Source of the DNA: Lachnoclostridium phytofermentans ISDg
GTDB taxonomy: Bacteria > Bacillota > Clostridia > Lachnospirales > Lachnospiraceae
DNA length: 64,000 bases
Direction: 5' to 3'
Assembly: GCF_000018685.1 (NCBI RefSeq)
Contig: NC_010001.1
Location: forward strand, 4,249,501 to 4,313,500
Below are positions 27,411-37,666 of this stretch, piece by piece (the stretch's first letter is position 1; the number at the start of each line of letters is the position of its first letter). The position numbers and the translations under genes were made by a program. Under the pieces are notes generated by a model. The model saw nothing but the letters and a program-made list of their open reading frames with translations, was not told where the DNA came from and searched no databases.

Positions 27411-29492
27411 TTATTGAAGCTCTTTTAATGCATCATTTAAACGCTCAGTTCCAGGTAGAACAAAACATCCATCTTCTATAATCATGATCTTTTGATTGTC
27501 TTTGGTATGAACTGAGATTTCTTTGATTTCATCATATGGAATCGTAATGTCTGTGTGGCAATTTACATAAGCTTTTGCCATGTCGGTATGACGAAGTGCG
27601 GATACTTCATTTTCTCTTGCAACAATCTCTTTTCCATCCGGATTATATACCTTATGGTCCTCACTTCTACTATAGCAAGTATCCCCTACAGCAAAATGTG
27701 GTCCTGTTTTTTCTGCAATTAGAATTGGCAACTTACGCTGGATATCAAACTTACGCCCCATAACATAGGCAGTAGTATTGGTTCCTATCGCAAATTCTCC
27801 AAGAGGAAGAGTATCTCGATTCATCAAGATATTTTCCTTTACATAGTTAGCATTTTGTTCACTGTCAGTAAAATTAGAACAACCATAGTCGGCTATCATA
27901 CCATCTTCAAAACTGATCTTTAGGTTCTTGTATTCCAAACCATTTAAGAATACTTTGCTTACATTTAACACACCACAAGTTCCTGTCAGCTTTGGTGAGG
28001 TAAATACTTCTCCTACTGGAATATTAACATCTGCTGTACAGTTTTCAAAAATCGTTTCTTTCCCTGGATTCTTTAACTCATATAGCATAACCTTTAGGTC
28101 TGTCGTATTTCCATTTGCGCCTAAGATATGACAGTAAACCCCCTGATCAAGTGCGTCAATAATGTGTTGCTGAATTGCTTTATATTCATCATTATCAAGA
28201 TTATTTACTTTTACAGTCTCAGCAAATATATCATGGAACTTCGCTCCGATGGATGGAAGTGGATAAGCAATGATGGTAAAGGAGATTTCCTCTGATTTGA
28301 TAAACTCTTGCATCATCTGACTTATCTGTCCCTGTGACTGAGTATTTAATTCCTGTTGTTTATTATCTAAATGAATTGCTTCTGGCTTATTGATTGGTTC
28401 AAAATCTGGTTCACCAAAGGTTTCTAAAACAGCAGGACCCGCGTAGGAGGTACACTCCACACGATATTTTTCCATTGCTGCTTTGGTAGCAACCAAATGA
28501 CGTTCTGCATAGTTTTTATCGAAGAACAATGCCTTATCAAATCGATGGTCATATTCATACTGTGGATTAGGGCTAGTTGCATAGTAACCAACTTTTCTAC
28601 CACCCTTACGATTAATCACATCAGTGGCTACACGATATACCGTTACCTTCTTACCTAGGTTTTCAAAGTTTTGAAATGCATATCGATTCATTCGTTCAAA
28701 ACCAATACAGGTACGAATTCCAACAATACTCTTCTTAGATAAGTCCGCTCCCATTACAACAAAACCACGAACATATCCTTCTGTATAAGTATTCGCCATC
28801 GCTTTTACTTCCTCTTCCGAAAGTTCATTTAAAAACTCGGCGATTTTTAATTCATTTTCTGTAATGTATTCTCCGTATTGATAGAGATATCTAAGGTCTG
28901 ATAAATCAGAATCCATGATAATATCATAAGCAAAAGTATAGGTTGGATCATACATTTCACGTACACGCATGTCCATAAATTCTTCTGCATAATCACTAGC
29001 GAAGTAATAAATAGCTCGTTTTACATCCTTGTAAGTGTATTCATCCTCTTCTTCAAAGTAGTTATATACTTCAATAAAAAGCTCTACAGACATAGTAAAT
29101 GGTAATAATTTATACTCAAAAGCACATGGAATTAAAGAACGAACCTCTGTCGCCAAAAAGGTTATGATCTCCCCATATTCCTCACCAAATACAGAAACAG
29201 CATAGGCAGGATTTGCATAGCTTTGATTATAATTATCATTCAGTATATCTTCATAGAGCTCTGCGTTCTGTTGCTTTAACTGCTCCAGTGTTAATTTTGC
29301 TTGATCTCCACTTTTAACTGCTAATGCAATATCATATAACTTTAATAAGAAGGCAGCATTTTTCTTAAAAAAATCACGATACTTCTCACTCACAGTATCC
29401 TCGGTTTGCATTACTTGCAGGCGTTCGATTGATAATGACAATCTCTCTAACACTGCTTCATTTTCTTCCTGTAAACGTTGAATCGTTCTCAT
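27411..29492 (-). CDS. M29-like metallo-aminopeptidase
   Basis: This 693-residue protein is longer than typical M29 aminopeptidases (about 410). Its C-terminal half carries what look like the six metal ligands of that family, in order: Glu in VGEVFTSPKLTG, Glu in LGEFAIGTN, His and Tyr in GPHFAVGDTCY, and His/Asp in NCHTDITI. The N-terminal 300 residues are helical and acidic and not part of the core enzyme. The predicted activity is removal of N-terminal residues from peptides in the cytoplasm, with two metal ions. AAGGA nine bases upstream favours the ATG of MRTIQRL over an ATG three codons earlier that overlaps the site. It is upstream of purE on the same strand with 99 bases between. Confidence 0.85.
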   Translation of the reverse strand: MRTIQRLQEENEAVLERLSLSIERLQVMQTEDTVSEKYRDFFKKNAAFLLKLYDIALAVKSGDQAKLTLEQLKQQNAELYEDILNDNYNQSYANPAYAVSVFGEEYGEIITFLATEVRSLIPCAFEYKLLPFTMSVELFIEVYNYFEEEDEYTYKDVKRAIYYFASDYAEEFMDMRVREMYDPTYTFAYDIIMDSDLSDLRYLYQYGEYITENELKIAEFLNELSEEEVKAMANTYTEGYVRGFVVMGADLSKKSIVGIRTCIGFERMNRYAFQNFENLGKKVTVYRVATDVINRKGGRKVGYYATSPNPQYEYDHRFDKALFFDKNYAERHLVATKAAMEKYRVECTSYAGPAVLETFGEPDFEPINKPEAIHLDNKQQELNTQSQGQISQMMQEFIKSEEISFTIIAYPLPSIGAKFHDIFAETVKVNNLDNDEYKAIQQHIIDALDQGVYCHILGANGNTTDLKVMLYELKNPGKETIFENCTADVNIPVGEVFTSPKLTGTCGVLNVSKVFLNGLEYKNLKISFEDGMIADYGCSNFTDSEQNANYVKENILMNRDTLPLGEFAIGTNTTAYVMGRKFDIQRKLPILIAEKTGPHFAVGDTCYSRSEDHKVYNPDGKEIVARENEVSALRHTDMAKAYVNCHTDITIPYDEIKEISVHTKDNQKIMIIEDGCFVLPGTERLNDALKELQ

Positions 29493-29574
29493 ATTCACCA
29501 TTCCTTCTTTCTATGCTTTTTTCTCTTTTTCTATGCTTCTTTACTACTTTTGTATGCTAAAAAACTTTTATAAT

Positions 29575-29898
29575 TTATAATACAATTCCTAAAATATATA
29601 AACAGAACAAGCTTATCAACATGATTCCATTGATACCAATACCTAAAATAGGTGCTACCAAATAAATATCTTTCTCTTGAAAACTTTTATAACCTGCTAA
29701 AAACCCATATACCGATGCGAGAAAGGTTGTAATACCAATTGCACCAAGCACGATATCGCCTTGTCCTTTATTTATACCAGAGATAATTGAAATGGTAAAG
29801 AAGGATATGATTACAGCAATTCCGAGTAAAAATGATAAGATACCATTCTTTGAATGCACTCTTCCTTTAAATTTATATTTTGCTTTTTTTAGTATCAT
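29575..29898 (-). CDS. Small membrane protein of unknown function
   Basis: A 107-residue protein with a basic N-terminus (ILKKAKYKFKGRVHSKNG) and three predicted membrane helices (about 20-40, 48-68 and 80-105). It resembles small uncharacterised membrane proteins common in Lachnospiraceae, but I cannot name a family with confidence. It lies between the VanZ-like gene and the aminopeptidase on the same strand, 41 bases after the former, and may share its transcript. AGGAGGAATTC just before the ATG is a good ribosome site. Confidence 0.75.
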   Translation of the reverse strand: MILKKAKYKFKGRVHSKNGILSFLLGIAVIISFFTISIISGINKGQGDIVLGAIGITTFLASVYGFLAGYKSFQEKDIYLVAPILGIGINGIMLISLFCLYILGIVL

Positions 29899-29939
29899 GA
29901 ATTCCTCCTGTTTCTTCGATACAATTATTCTGTTCCATA

Positions 29940-30419
29940 CTAACGGTGACTACTATTTCTTCTCCTATATACCAAATAAATCGCAAGCATAATCTTGTAG
30001 CTTATATATCCAAGCACTCCTCCAATGGTATTTAGCAACAAATCATCAACATCAAAAGTTCCAATCTGATAGAGAAGTTGTATTGTCTCTATCGTTAAGG
30101 AAAGTCCAAAACTCCAGAAAAGTATAGAGAAAAACCCTCTCCGTTTTAAACTTATCATCGGTAAACAAAAACCAAACGGCATAAATGCTACCACATTCCC
30201 TACCATATTTACTAGAAACCCTTCTAGCCCAACTTCCTTTCGGTAAGTATAGAAACGCTTTATTTCACGAAATAATACTAAGTTGTATCGGTATCCGTTA
30301 CTTGAATCTGTTCTCCCATATCGTTCGCTAAAAAAAAGAAAGTATGACAAACAAGCTAAATAGACAAGAAAAAGTATCCATACCATTGCTCGTTTCCCTG
30401 CGGTCAAATTATACTTCAA
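29940..30419 (-). CDS. VanZ-family membrane protein
   Basis: A 159-residue protein with about four membrane helices and the VanZ pattern: NMVGNVVAFMPFGFCLP in the middle and FDVDDLLLNTIGGVLGY near the C-terminus. VanZ relatives are linked to teicoplanin resistance in enterococci, but most chromosomal members have no known role. A TTG start is used, with GGAG eight bases upstream. It lies at the head of a small membrane-protein unit, after a terminator. Confidence 0.88.
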   Translation of the reverse strand: MKYNLTAGKRAMVWILFLVYLACLSYFLFFSERYGRTDSSNGYRYNLVLFREIKRFYTYRKEVGLEGFLVNMVGNVVAFMPFGFCLPMISLKRRGFFSILFWSFGLSLTIETIQLLYQIGTFDVDDLLLNTIGGVLGYISYKIMLAIYLVYRRRNSSHR

Positions 30420-30626
30420 AACACATACTCCTATCTGTCATACTAGAATCTATCTCATTATACACTAGCATTTGTTCATATTCAAGAAACTCAAGTAACA
30501 AAAATTTCATACTTAATAAAATAACCAATTTCTGTGCTTTTAGCCAATTTAAAATAATCTACAAATTAAGAATTTAGTGCAATATGATATCCTTATCTTA
30601 TGATAATCAGTTTAAGAAAGCACAAA

Positions 30627-30660
30627 AAATCTCCAACCAATGAAACATGGTTGGAGATTT
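30627..30660 (-). terminator. Terminator after the Big_2 surface protein gene
   Basis: AATCTCCAACCA/TGGTTGGAGATT is an almost perfect stem with a short loop, followed by TTTTTTG on the minus strand. It lies in the 328-base gap before the VanZ gene, otherwise AT-rich with nothing else recognised. Confidence 0.88.
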
Positions 30661-30747
30661 AAAAACATTATGACCTGTCTACTTGATAAAGATCACTAAT
30701 TCCCTGATAGTGTTCCTTTAATATCTTTCAACTTTACATTAACTCTT

Positions 30748-33276
30748 TTAGTTAGCTTTTTGAATCATAATAGGGGAACCAAGTGAAACTGGATTTCCAT
30801 TATTATCAACAAAGTAATTACTTATTAATAACAGATAGCTAGCATTTGGGATGGAATCTTTAAATGCCACATAAATGGTATTACCATTTACAAAAGTACT
30901 TGATACATTTACTAAGCTAGTTCCATTAAATACTTGGAATGTCCCTGTTCCGCTAATCTGCTTTGACATAACGATTTCAACACAATATGCTGAAGTTTGC
31001 TTACAAGAAATAATTGATGCTGTTGTATTTTCAGTAAGTGTTACAACAGTATTGTATTGTTTCATCTCACTATAAGTTCCATTGTAGCCCTTAACATTAA
31101 GAACCTTAAATGCATAGGAACCGGTTGTAGATATTACTCCATTCTGGAATGTAAGCTCTACTACTGCTTTGGTATCATTTTGTTCTAAAATCACAGCACT
31201 AAATGGTGTAATATAGGATCCTAAAATATAATTAGAAACATTTGTCGCACTTGCAATATCAAGTTTATTATTAAAAGTCACCCTTATCTTACTTGGGTTT
31301 GCTACATCTTGAACAATAGACACTGGTGCAGGTAATGCTGTTGAGGAGCCTGCTGATTTAATAATCTGAACACTTTGCTGCAATGAACCATTACCTAAAT
31401 TATCGATTACAAAATCTTTAGGAATATTAAATGTATATGTTCCTGCTTCTAATGTTTTATTAGTGAATGTTAAGGTAACGACTTTATCAGTCACAGTACC
31501 TGTATAAGCATATCCGTTAGATGATATATTTCCATTACTACCATATAATGATCCTTCAATCGCACCTGCAACATTTGTTAAGCTTACAATCTTGTCAAAA
31601 GTTAATACAAGCTTATTCACAGTTATTTTGTTTTCTACTACGCTTGTAAGCTCATAAGCCATTAAATTTGGTGGAGTCTTGTCTAAAGTAAAATTCACAG
31701 CAATTGACTGATTAGCCATAGAAGAATAACTTGCATTATAGTTATACCATCCGGTAAATGTAACTGACTGCGTGCCAGTAAGCGCCTGATTTGGAATTGT
31801 ATACTGTACCTTAGTATTATCCTCTGTAACTACTGATCCATATACGGTAGCACCATCAATTTTTGCATAACCACCCATTTGAATTGGCTTACTGAATGTT
31901 GCTTCTAAAATTGTCTTATTTATTCTTTCAACTTTAACAATACCTGCTAGCGGTTTTTCAGAAGCATCACATTTCACTACTACTGACATAGGGAACTGAA
32001 TAGCTGCATTTCCCTTTAAGTCTTTTACTCCAGTAATCTCGACTAGGGTATCAACAACTTTTTTACCAATTGTCCTTAAATCAATTATAAGGTATTTCTT
32101 ATCCGCACTAAGTGAATAATTTCTTACATCACCAAGATAAGTCTGAACTACAGTATCATTATCTCCTTGTACCTTTAAAATCTTCAACTCAGATACATCG
32201 ACTGCTTCATTGAAGTATATCTTTGCCTGATATCCATCGTCGCTAATTTTTGTCTCTGTATACATTGGTCCAATCGTATCTTCAAAATCATTCTGGAAAG
32301 ATGTTGCCTGAACAGGAGTTCCATCTAATGCATTTACTTTATTAAACACAGTAACTACATAAGTACCTGAAAACTCACCGCTTGACATAATATGGATTCC
32401 ACTCATATCATCTGATAACTTAGCACTTAAGTTACCAACAGGAGTTGCTCCATTGCCAGGAGTTATTGTTATTGCCCCAGAAATTAGATTTCCATTTTTA
32501 TCAATAATACTTGACTTACTTAACTGACAATTAAAATTAACTAAAATTTCTTGTGAACTAATTAAGGTTACTCCAATTGCTTTTGGTTCTGCTACTGGTG
32601 TAGGTTTTGGAGTTGCTGTTGGAGTAGGAGTCGTACTAGACTTAGGTCTAATTAATATATAGGTTCTCGCAACAACCGTGTTGGTAGATTTCATTGCTTC
32701 CGTCTTATTTAAACCAATTCTTGCTTCTAACACAGTAATTCCAGGTTTCTTGCCAGTAACAATACCTGCAGAATCTACTGTAGCATAGGTAGTATCTGAG
32801 ATACTATAAAAAGTAGAGTCTGTGGAAGTTGCTGGTGTTAACTTTGTATCGAAGTCATATTTACCTCCAACTTCAATAATATGAGCATTAATTTCGTCAT
32901 AAACTACGTTAAGCTCAACACCAGTAGCTGGGATACGCTTCTTTACAGTTACCTTACTATCTAACTGTTTCTGAGTACCATCTTTGAAATAAACAGTTGC
33001 AGTTATTGTTGCAGTTCCTGCTGTGACTGGAGTTACAAGTCCCTTACCATTAACTGTGGCAATTTTAATATTCGAAGATTTCCATGTGGTTTTGGACATA
33101 TTCGTAGCATTATTTATAGACAGTGTATATGTATTGCCCACTACCACTGTCTTACTGGTTGCATTCAACGCAATGGTAGCAGCATATGTATTCACTGGCT
33201 GACTTACTGCTATTGTACTGAACATCACTGCAAGCATCACCGCAATAGCTATGAATCTCGCGTTTCTTTTTTTCAT
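30748..33276 (-). CDS. Secreted Big_2/Ig-like repeat surface protein
   Basis: An 842-residue exported protein with a signal peptide (about residues 1-32). Two bacterial Ig-like (Big_2) domains follow (about 33-115 and 120-200), with VVVGNTYTLSINNATNMSKT, GLVTPVTAGTATITAT and AGIVTGKKPGITVLEA. A Thr/Pro linker (TPTPTATPKPTPVAEP) leads to five or six further beta-sandwich repeats with phrases such as YVVTVFNKVNALDGTPV, YFNEAVDVSELK and VTLTFTNKTLEAGTYTF, similar to domains of S-layer-associated proteins. No anchor or enzyme motif is seen. GGAGGAG five bases before MKKRNARF sets the start. It probably forms part of the cell envelope or an adhesin. Confidence 0.82.
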   Translation of the reverse strand: MKKRNARFIAIAVMLAVMFSTIAVSQPVNTYAATIALNATSKTVVVGNTYTLSINNATNMSKTTWKSSNIKIATVNGKGLVTPVTAGTATITATVYFKDGTQKQLDSKVTVKKRIPATGVELNVVYDEINAHIIEVGGKYDFDTKLTPATSTDSTFYSISDTTYATVDSAGIVTGKKPGITVLEARIGLNKTEAMKSTNTVVARTYILIRPKSSTTPTPTATPKPTPVAEPKAIGVTLISSQEILVNFNCQLSKSSIIDKNGNLISGAITITPGNGATPVGNLSAKLSDDMSGIHIMSSGEFSGTYVVTVFNKVNALDGTPVQATSFQNDFEDTIGPMYTETKISDDGYQAKIYFNEAVDVSELKILKVQGDNDTVVQTYLGDVRNYSLSADKKYLIIDLRTIGKKVVDTLVEITGVKDLKGNAAIQFPMSVVVKCDASEKPLAGIVKVERINKTILEATFSKPIQMGGYAKIDGATVYGSVVTEDNTKVQYTIPNQALTGTQSVTFTGWYNYNASYSSMANQSIAVNFTLDKTPPNLMAYELTSVVENKITVNKLVLTFDKIVSLTNVAGAIEGSLYGSNGNISSNGYAYTGTVTDKVVTLTFTNKTLEAGTYTFNIPKDFVIDNLGNGSLQQSVQIIKSAGSSTALPAPVSIVQDVANPSKIRVTFNNKLDIASATNVSNYILGSYITPFSAVILEQNDTKAVVELTFQNGVISTTGSYAFKVLNVKGYNGTYSEMKQYNTVVTLTENTTASIISCKQTSAYCVEIVMSKQISGTGTFQVFNGTSLVNVSSTFVNGNTIYVAFKDSIPNASYLLLISNYFVDNNGNPVSLGSPIMIQKAN

Positions 33277-33446
33277 TTTTTCTCCTCCTAGTGTCAAATT
33301 TAGGACTATTACCCTTTATATTCTAATTCTAGAGATTAGTTTTGTCAAAACTATGTTAAAACATTTATTTAATGGTAAATTAAGAAAATTGTAACAATAT
33401 TTTGTCACTGGTTTTCTACAAGATAGCAAGTATTTATTATCATGAA

Positions 33447-33474
33447 AAAACCGGGCTTATTTGCCCGGTTTTCT
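33447..33474 (-). terminator. Terminator after pheT
   Basis: AACCGGGC-AAATAA-GCCCGGTT is a perfect stem followed by TTTTC on the minus strand. It also has Ts on the plus side, so it can work in both directions. Confidence 0.9.
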
Positions 33475-33543
33475 TAACTATAAATGTAAGATTCTAATAA
33501 ACATCTCACTCTTCTATCTATGCCAAAAACGAGATAAATTACT

Positions 33544-35982
33544 TTACTGTCTTAACTCGATTCCAAGAGCTGAAAGTCCCTTTAGAATCTTGTTCATTAC
33601 TTCTGTTACATCCTTATCCTCTAACGTACGATCAAGTGCTCTGAAGCTGATAGAGTAAGCCATTGACTTATGGCCTTCTTTAATCTGTGCACCTTCATAG
33701 ATATCGAATAAGTTATAGTGCTCTAATAACTTACCACCGTTTTTGCGGATTACTTCTTCTACTTGACCAGCTAAGATTTCTTTCTTCATAACCATACTAA
33801 TATCTCTGGAAACTGCTGGATATTTTGCAATTCCAGTATATTTTATATCATAGCTTGCTCTTGCAACGATTTCAGGCATATCAAGTACTGCAACATATGC
33901 TTTTTCACCGATATCATAGTTATCAAGTACTTCCGGATAAACTTCACCTAGGTAACCGATTAAGGTTCCTTCATAGTAAATATTTGCTTGGCGGCCTGGA
34001 TGAAGGAAGGTCTTTCCTGAATTAGGATCATAAGTTAAGATACCTTTCATTCCAACCTTCTCAATAAATTCTTCCACAACACCCTTTAAGTCAAAGAAAT
34101 CACCTGCACCATAGAAACCTAGAGTAAACTGCATTCTCTCATCTGGTAACTCTGTCACTGGAAGTGCCTTAGGTAGATAAATATTAGCAAGTTCATATAA
34201 ACGAACATTTTTATTACGACGATTAAAGTTTGTAGAAAGTGAACCTAACATACCGTTTAATGGTGAGGTTCTCATCACACTATAGTCTTCTCCAAGAGGA
34301 TTTGATATGGTTACTGTCTCTCGAAGTTTATCTCCCGCTGGTAATAATAACTTATCAAATACCTTAGGACTTTCAAATGAATACGTCTGAGCTTCGGAGA
34401 AACCAAATTGCTCTGCCATCGCTCTTGCTTCATCTTCAATACGAAGTTTAAAGGAAATCTTACCGGTAGTTGCCTCTCCTGTAGGAAGTGTTGTTGGGAT
34501 ATTATCATATCCAAAGAAACGAGCCACTTCTTCATCAAGATCGGCTTGGCATTCTACGTCTTGTCTCCAGCTTGGAACGATAACTTCATCTGTTGCAGGA
34601 TCAAATCCTAAGTCTACCATTTTGAAATAAGAAAGCATTGTTTCTTTATCAAGAGAAGTACCAAGAACTTTATTGGTACGCTGCCAGTTGAATTTTACTC
34701 TCTTTTCTCCACGTACTCTAGGATAAACATCCACTGCTCCACCAACAACTTCGCCTACGCCTAGTTCTTCGATTAACTGACATGCACGGTTGATTGCTGC
34801 CATTGCTGTGTTTGGATCTAATCCTTTTTCAAACTTTGAAGATGCGTCGGTACGTAAACCTAACTTCTTACTGGATAAACGAATGTTAGTACCATCAAAG
34901 CAAGCTGCCTCGAATAATAATATCTTAACGTCATCTGTAATCATTGAGTTTTCGCCGCCCATAATACCAGCAATAGCAACTGGCTTTTCTGCATCACAGA
35001 TCATAAGCATACTGGAATCGAGTTTTCTTACCTGACCATCTAAGGTTACAAATTCTTCTCCATCTTTAGCACGTTCTACAATAATCTTGTTACCTGCAAT
35101 TAAGTCAAGGTCGAATGCATGCATTGGCTGTGCGAACTCTTCCATAACATAGTTTGTGATATCAACGATGTTATTGATAGGACGGATACCGGAAGCAGAT
35201 AATCTTCTCTGCATCCATAATGGAGATGGACCAATCTTAACATTCTTAACTACCCTTGCAACATATCTGCTGCAAAGATCGGTATCTTTAATTTTAACTT
35301 CTACATACTCTGCAACCTTTTCATCATTTCCTGTTTCTTTCACAACTGGAGGAACGAATTCTTTACGGAATGTTGCTGCAGCTTCTCTTGCAATTCCAAT
35401 AACACCAAAGCAGTCTACACGATTTGAAGTAATCTCATATTCAAATGTAATATCGTTTAATCCCAACGCTTCAATAGCACTAGAACCAATCTTAATATTA
35501 TCGTATTCCTTCATATCACTAAAAATATAGATTCCTTCTTCTGGTGCCTCTGGGTACATTTCTTTGGAAGAACCTAATTCTTCAATGGAGCACATCATAC
35601 CATTTGACTCAATGCCTCTTAATTTACCCTTTTTAATTTTAATTCCACCAGGTGTCTTACTTCCGTCATGTCCGCCAGCAACACGTCCGCCGTCTAATAC
35701 AACTGGAATTACGTCACCTTCTTTAACGTTCTTTGCTCCAGTTACGATTTGTACGCTCTCGCCCTCTTCTGTAGTCTGAACCTGGCATACAATTAATTTA
35801 TCCGCATCTGGGTGTCTCTCTATTTTAAGAATCTTACCAACGATGATTTTCTCTAAATCAGCGTCTAGTCTTTCAAATCCTTCTACCTTAGTTCCAGTCA
35901 GGGTCATTGCGTCCGTATAATCCTGTGCTGTCACATCCAATTCTGGAACATAAGCCTTAATCCATGAAAGTGGTGTATTCAT
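33544..35982 (-). CDS. pheT: Phenylalanine-tRNA ligase beta subunit
   Basis: The large subunit of the tetrameric enzyme that charges tRNA-Phe. The 812-residue protein has the standard bacterial layout: EMAP/tRNA-binding fold (about residues 39-150, IVGKILKIERHPDADKLIV), B3/B4 editing domain (about 210-385, including MHAFDLDLI), B5 domain, the core domain (ETMLSYFKMVDLGF onward) and the C-terminal anticodon-binding fold (KYPAVSRDISMV to the end). It follows pheS by 46 bases with a good AAAGGAG site. Expression is set by the Phe T-box upstream of pheS. Confidence 0.98.
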   Translation of the reverse strand: MNTPLSWIKAYVPELDVTAQDYTDAMTLTGTKVEGFERLDADLEKIIVGKILKIERHPDADKLIVCQVQTTEEGESVQIVTGAKNVKEGDVIPVVLDGGRVAGGHDGSKTPGGIKIKKGKLRGIESNGMMCSIEELGSSKEMYPEAPEEGIYIFSDMKEYDNIKIGSSAIEALGLNDITFEYEITSNRVDCFGVIGIAREAAATFRKEFVPPVVKETGNDEKVAEYVEVKIKDTDLCSRYVARVVKNVKIGPSPLWMQRRLSASGIRPINNIVDITNYVMEEFAQPMHAFDLDLIAGNKIIVERAKDGEEFVTLDGQVRKLDSSMLMICDAEKPVAIAGIMGGENSMITDDVKILLFEAACFDGTNIRLSSKKLGLRTDASSKFEKGLDPNTAMAAINRACQLIEELGVGEVVGGAVDVYPRVRGEKRVKFNWQRTNKVLGTSLDKETMLSYFKMVDLGFDPATDEVIVPSWRQDVECQADLDEEVARFFGYDNIPTTLPTGEATTGKISFKLRIEDEARAMAEQFGFSEAQTYSFESPKVFDKLLLPAGDKLRETVTISNPLGEDYSVMRTSPLNGMLGSLSTNFNRRNKNVRLYELANIYLPKALPVTELPDERMQFTLGFYGAGDFFDLKGVVEEFIEKVGMKGILTYDPNSGKTFLHPGRQANIYYEGTLIGYLGEVYPEVLDNYDIGEKAYVAVLDMPEIVARASYDIKYTGIAKYPAVSRDISMVMKKEILAGQVEEVIRKNGGKLLEHYNLFDIYEGAQIKEGHKSMAYSISFRALDRTLEDKDVTEVMNKILKGLSALGIELRQ

Positions 35983-36028
35983 TCTTATTCTCCTTTCCCG
36001 CGCATAATGTGTTATGCGCTACCGTCTT

Positions 36029-37048
36029 CTAGAACTGCTTTAAGAATCTCATATCGTTCTCATACAGAAGTCTCATATCATCTATTTCATATTTGAGTAA
36101 TGCGATACGCTCAAGACCTACTCCGAAAGCAAATCCTGTATACTCTTCTGGATCAATTCCGCTCATTTCAAGAACTCGTGGGTGAACCATACCACATCCT
36201 AAGATTTCAATCCAGCCAGAACCCTTACAGAAACGACATCCCTTTCCCCCACATTTGAAACAAGATACATCCACTTCAGCGCTAGGCTCTGTAAATGGGA
36301 AATGATGAGGTCTGAATTTAACCTTTGTCTCTTCTCCAAACAACTGCTTTGCAAATTCAGCTAAGGTTCCTTTTAAATCTGCAAATGTGATATTCTTATC
36401 GATTACTAATCCTTCAATCTGGTGGAAACTTGGAGAATGTGTCGCATCCACTTCATCAGAACGGAATACTCTACCTGGTGCAATCATACGGATTGGAAGT
36501 TTTCCCTGCTCCATTACATGTACCTGAACTGGAGAAGTCTGTGTACGAAGTAAGATATTGCTTGTAACATAGAAAGTATCTTGCTCATCTTTTGCTGGAT
36601 GGTTCGCTGGAATATTAAGTGCTTCAAAGTTATAATAATCATACTCAATTTCTGGACCTTCTACTACTTCATAGCCCATACCAACGAAGATACGCTCTGC
36701 TTCCTCTAATGCAATCGTATTTGGATGACGATGACCAAGCATAGGCTTCTTTGCAGGAAGTGTAACGTCGATTGTCTCTGCCTTCATCTTTGCTTCACGA
36801 AGCACTTTTCCAAATGCTTCCTTCTTACTCTCTAGTGCTTCCTCCAAACTTTCTCTTGCTTCATTCACTAACTGACCAACTTTTGGACGATCTTCTGGTG
36901 CCACATCCTTCATTGATTTTAAAACAGAGGTCAATTCTCCCTTCTTACCTAAGAAATTCACTCTGATTTCATTCAATGCATCCAAGGTATCACTTGCATT
37001 AATTTGGCTGAGTGCTCTTTCCTTGATTTCCATCAATGTTTGATTCAT
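36029..37048 (-). CDS. pheS: Phenylalanine-tRNA ligase alpha subunit
   Basis: The catalytic subunit, 339 residues. The N-terminal coiled coil (about 1-85) is followed by class II synthetase motifs: HPNTIALEEAERIFVGMG, motif 2 around RMIAPGRVFRSDEVDATHS (about 189-207) and motif 3 GFAFGVGLERIALLKY (about 308-323). The Cys-rich loop SCFKCGGKGCRFCKGSGW is a common bacterial feature. AAAGGAG lies seven bases before the ATG. It is the first gene of pheST, behind a T-box leader. Confidence 0.98.
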   Translation of the reverse strand: MNQTLMEIKERALSQINASDTLDALNEIRVNFLGKKGELTSVLKSMKDVAPEDRPKVGQLVNEARESLEEALESKKEAFGKVLREAKMKAETIDVTLPAKKPMLGHRHPNTIALEEAERIFVGMGYEVVEGPEIEYDYYNFEALNIPANHPAKDEQDTFYVTSNILLRTQTSPVQVHVMEQGKLPIRMIAPGRVFRSDEVDATHSPSFHQIEGLVIDKNITFADLKGTLAEFAKQLFGEETKVKFRPHHFPFTEPSAEVDVSCFKCGGKGCRFCKGSGWIEILGCGMVHPRVLEMSGIDPEEYTGFAFGVGLERIALLKYEIDDMRLLYENDMRFLKQF

Positions 37049-37240
37049 AGTAATGCTCCTTTCTTTACACTTACTTCAATTCTTTACTTAGACAAAATTA
37101 TTAATCATTTTTCAATTACTTCTAGGTTGGAATTTACCATGCGAATATATACTTCGCCTTCCGATCCCGCAGGATGAGTGCACATACCTCGGAGAGTTTT
37201 TATTTATAGGAAATTGCATAGCAATTTTCTATAAAATAAA

Positions 37241-37552
37241 AAAACTCCGTCCCCAAAACAGGGACGGAGTATAAAAGCTACCCGCGGTACCACCCTAATT
37301 CCTATAATAAAAACAAAAATTATCATAGGCACTTAAGTCATGCGTAACGTGCATATACGTCATATCCTACTAATGTTAACCCTGTGACTTTAATTTTGTG
37401 GAGGTTGATTAACAAATTCAAATATGCGGCTCCGGTGAGAAAATCAACTAAACTTTGAACTTAAGGAAGCTTTCAGCCGATGACTTCCTCTCTCTGATAG
37501 AAAAGTTTAATCTGGTTGCCTGTGGCAACACCTTCATAGCCTTTTTCTTATA
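37241..37552 (-). promoter_or_regulatory. Phe T-box leader of pheST
   Basis: The conserved T-box AGGGTGGTACCGCG is at 37283-37296 (minus strand). The terminator hairpin ACTCCGTCCC/GGGACGGAGT with seven Ts is at 37238-37270. In Stem I the bases AAACTTT pair with AAAGTTT, and the codon exposed just before the 3' strand is TTC followed by A (37457-37459), a phenylalanine specifier. Uncharged tRNA-Phe should prevent termination. Confidence 0.95.
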
Positions 37553-37558
37553 GGGGTA

Positions 37559-37587
37559 ATTCTATCAGTATATTTTTCTATTGTCAA
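37559..37587 (-). promoter_or_regulatory. Promoter of the pheST leader
   Basis: -35 TTGACA and -10 TAGAAT, spaced by exactly 17 bp, just upstream of the T-box leader. Confidence 0.88.
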
Positions 37588-37666
37588 GTGCTCAATTTTG
37601 TTTTACTATGGATATAATATAATATAATATCAAAAGCTGTTTAAAGCTAAGATCGGAGTTTGTGCA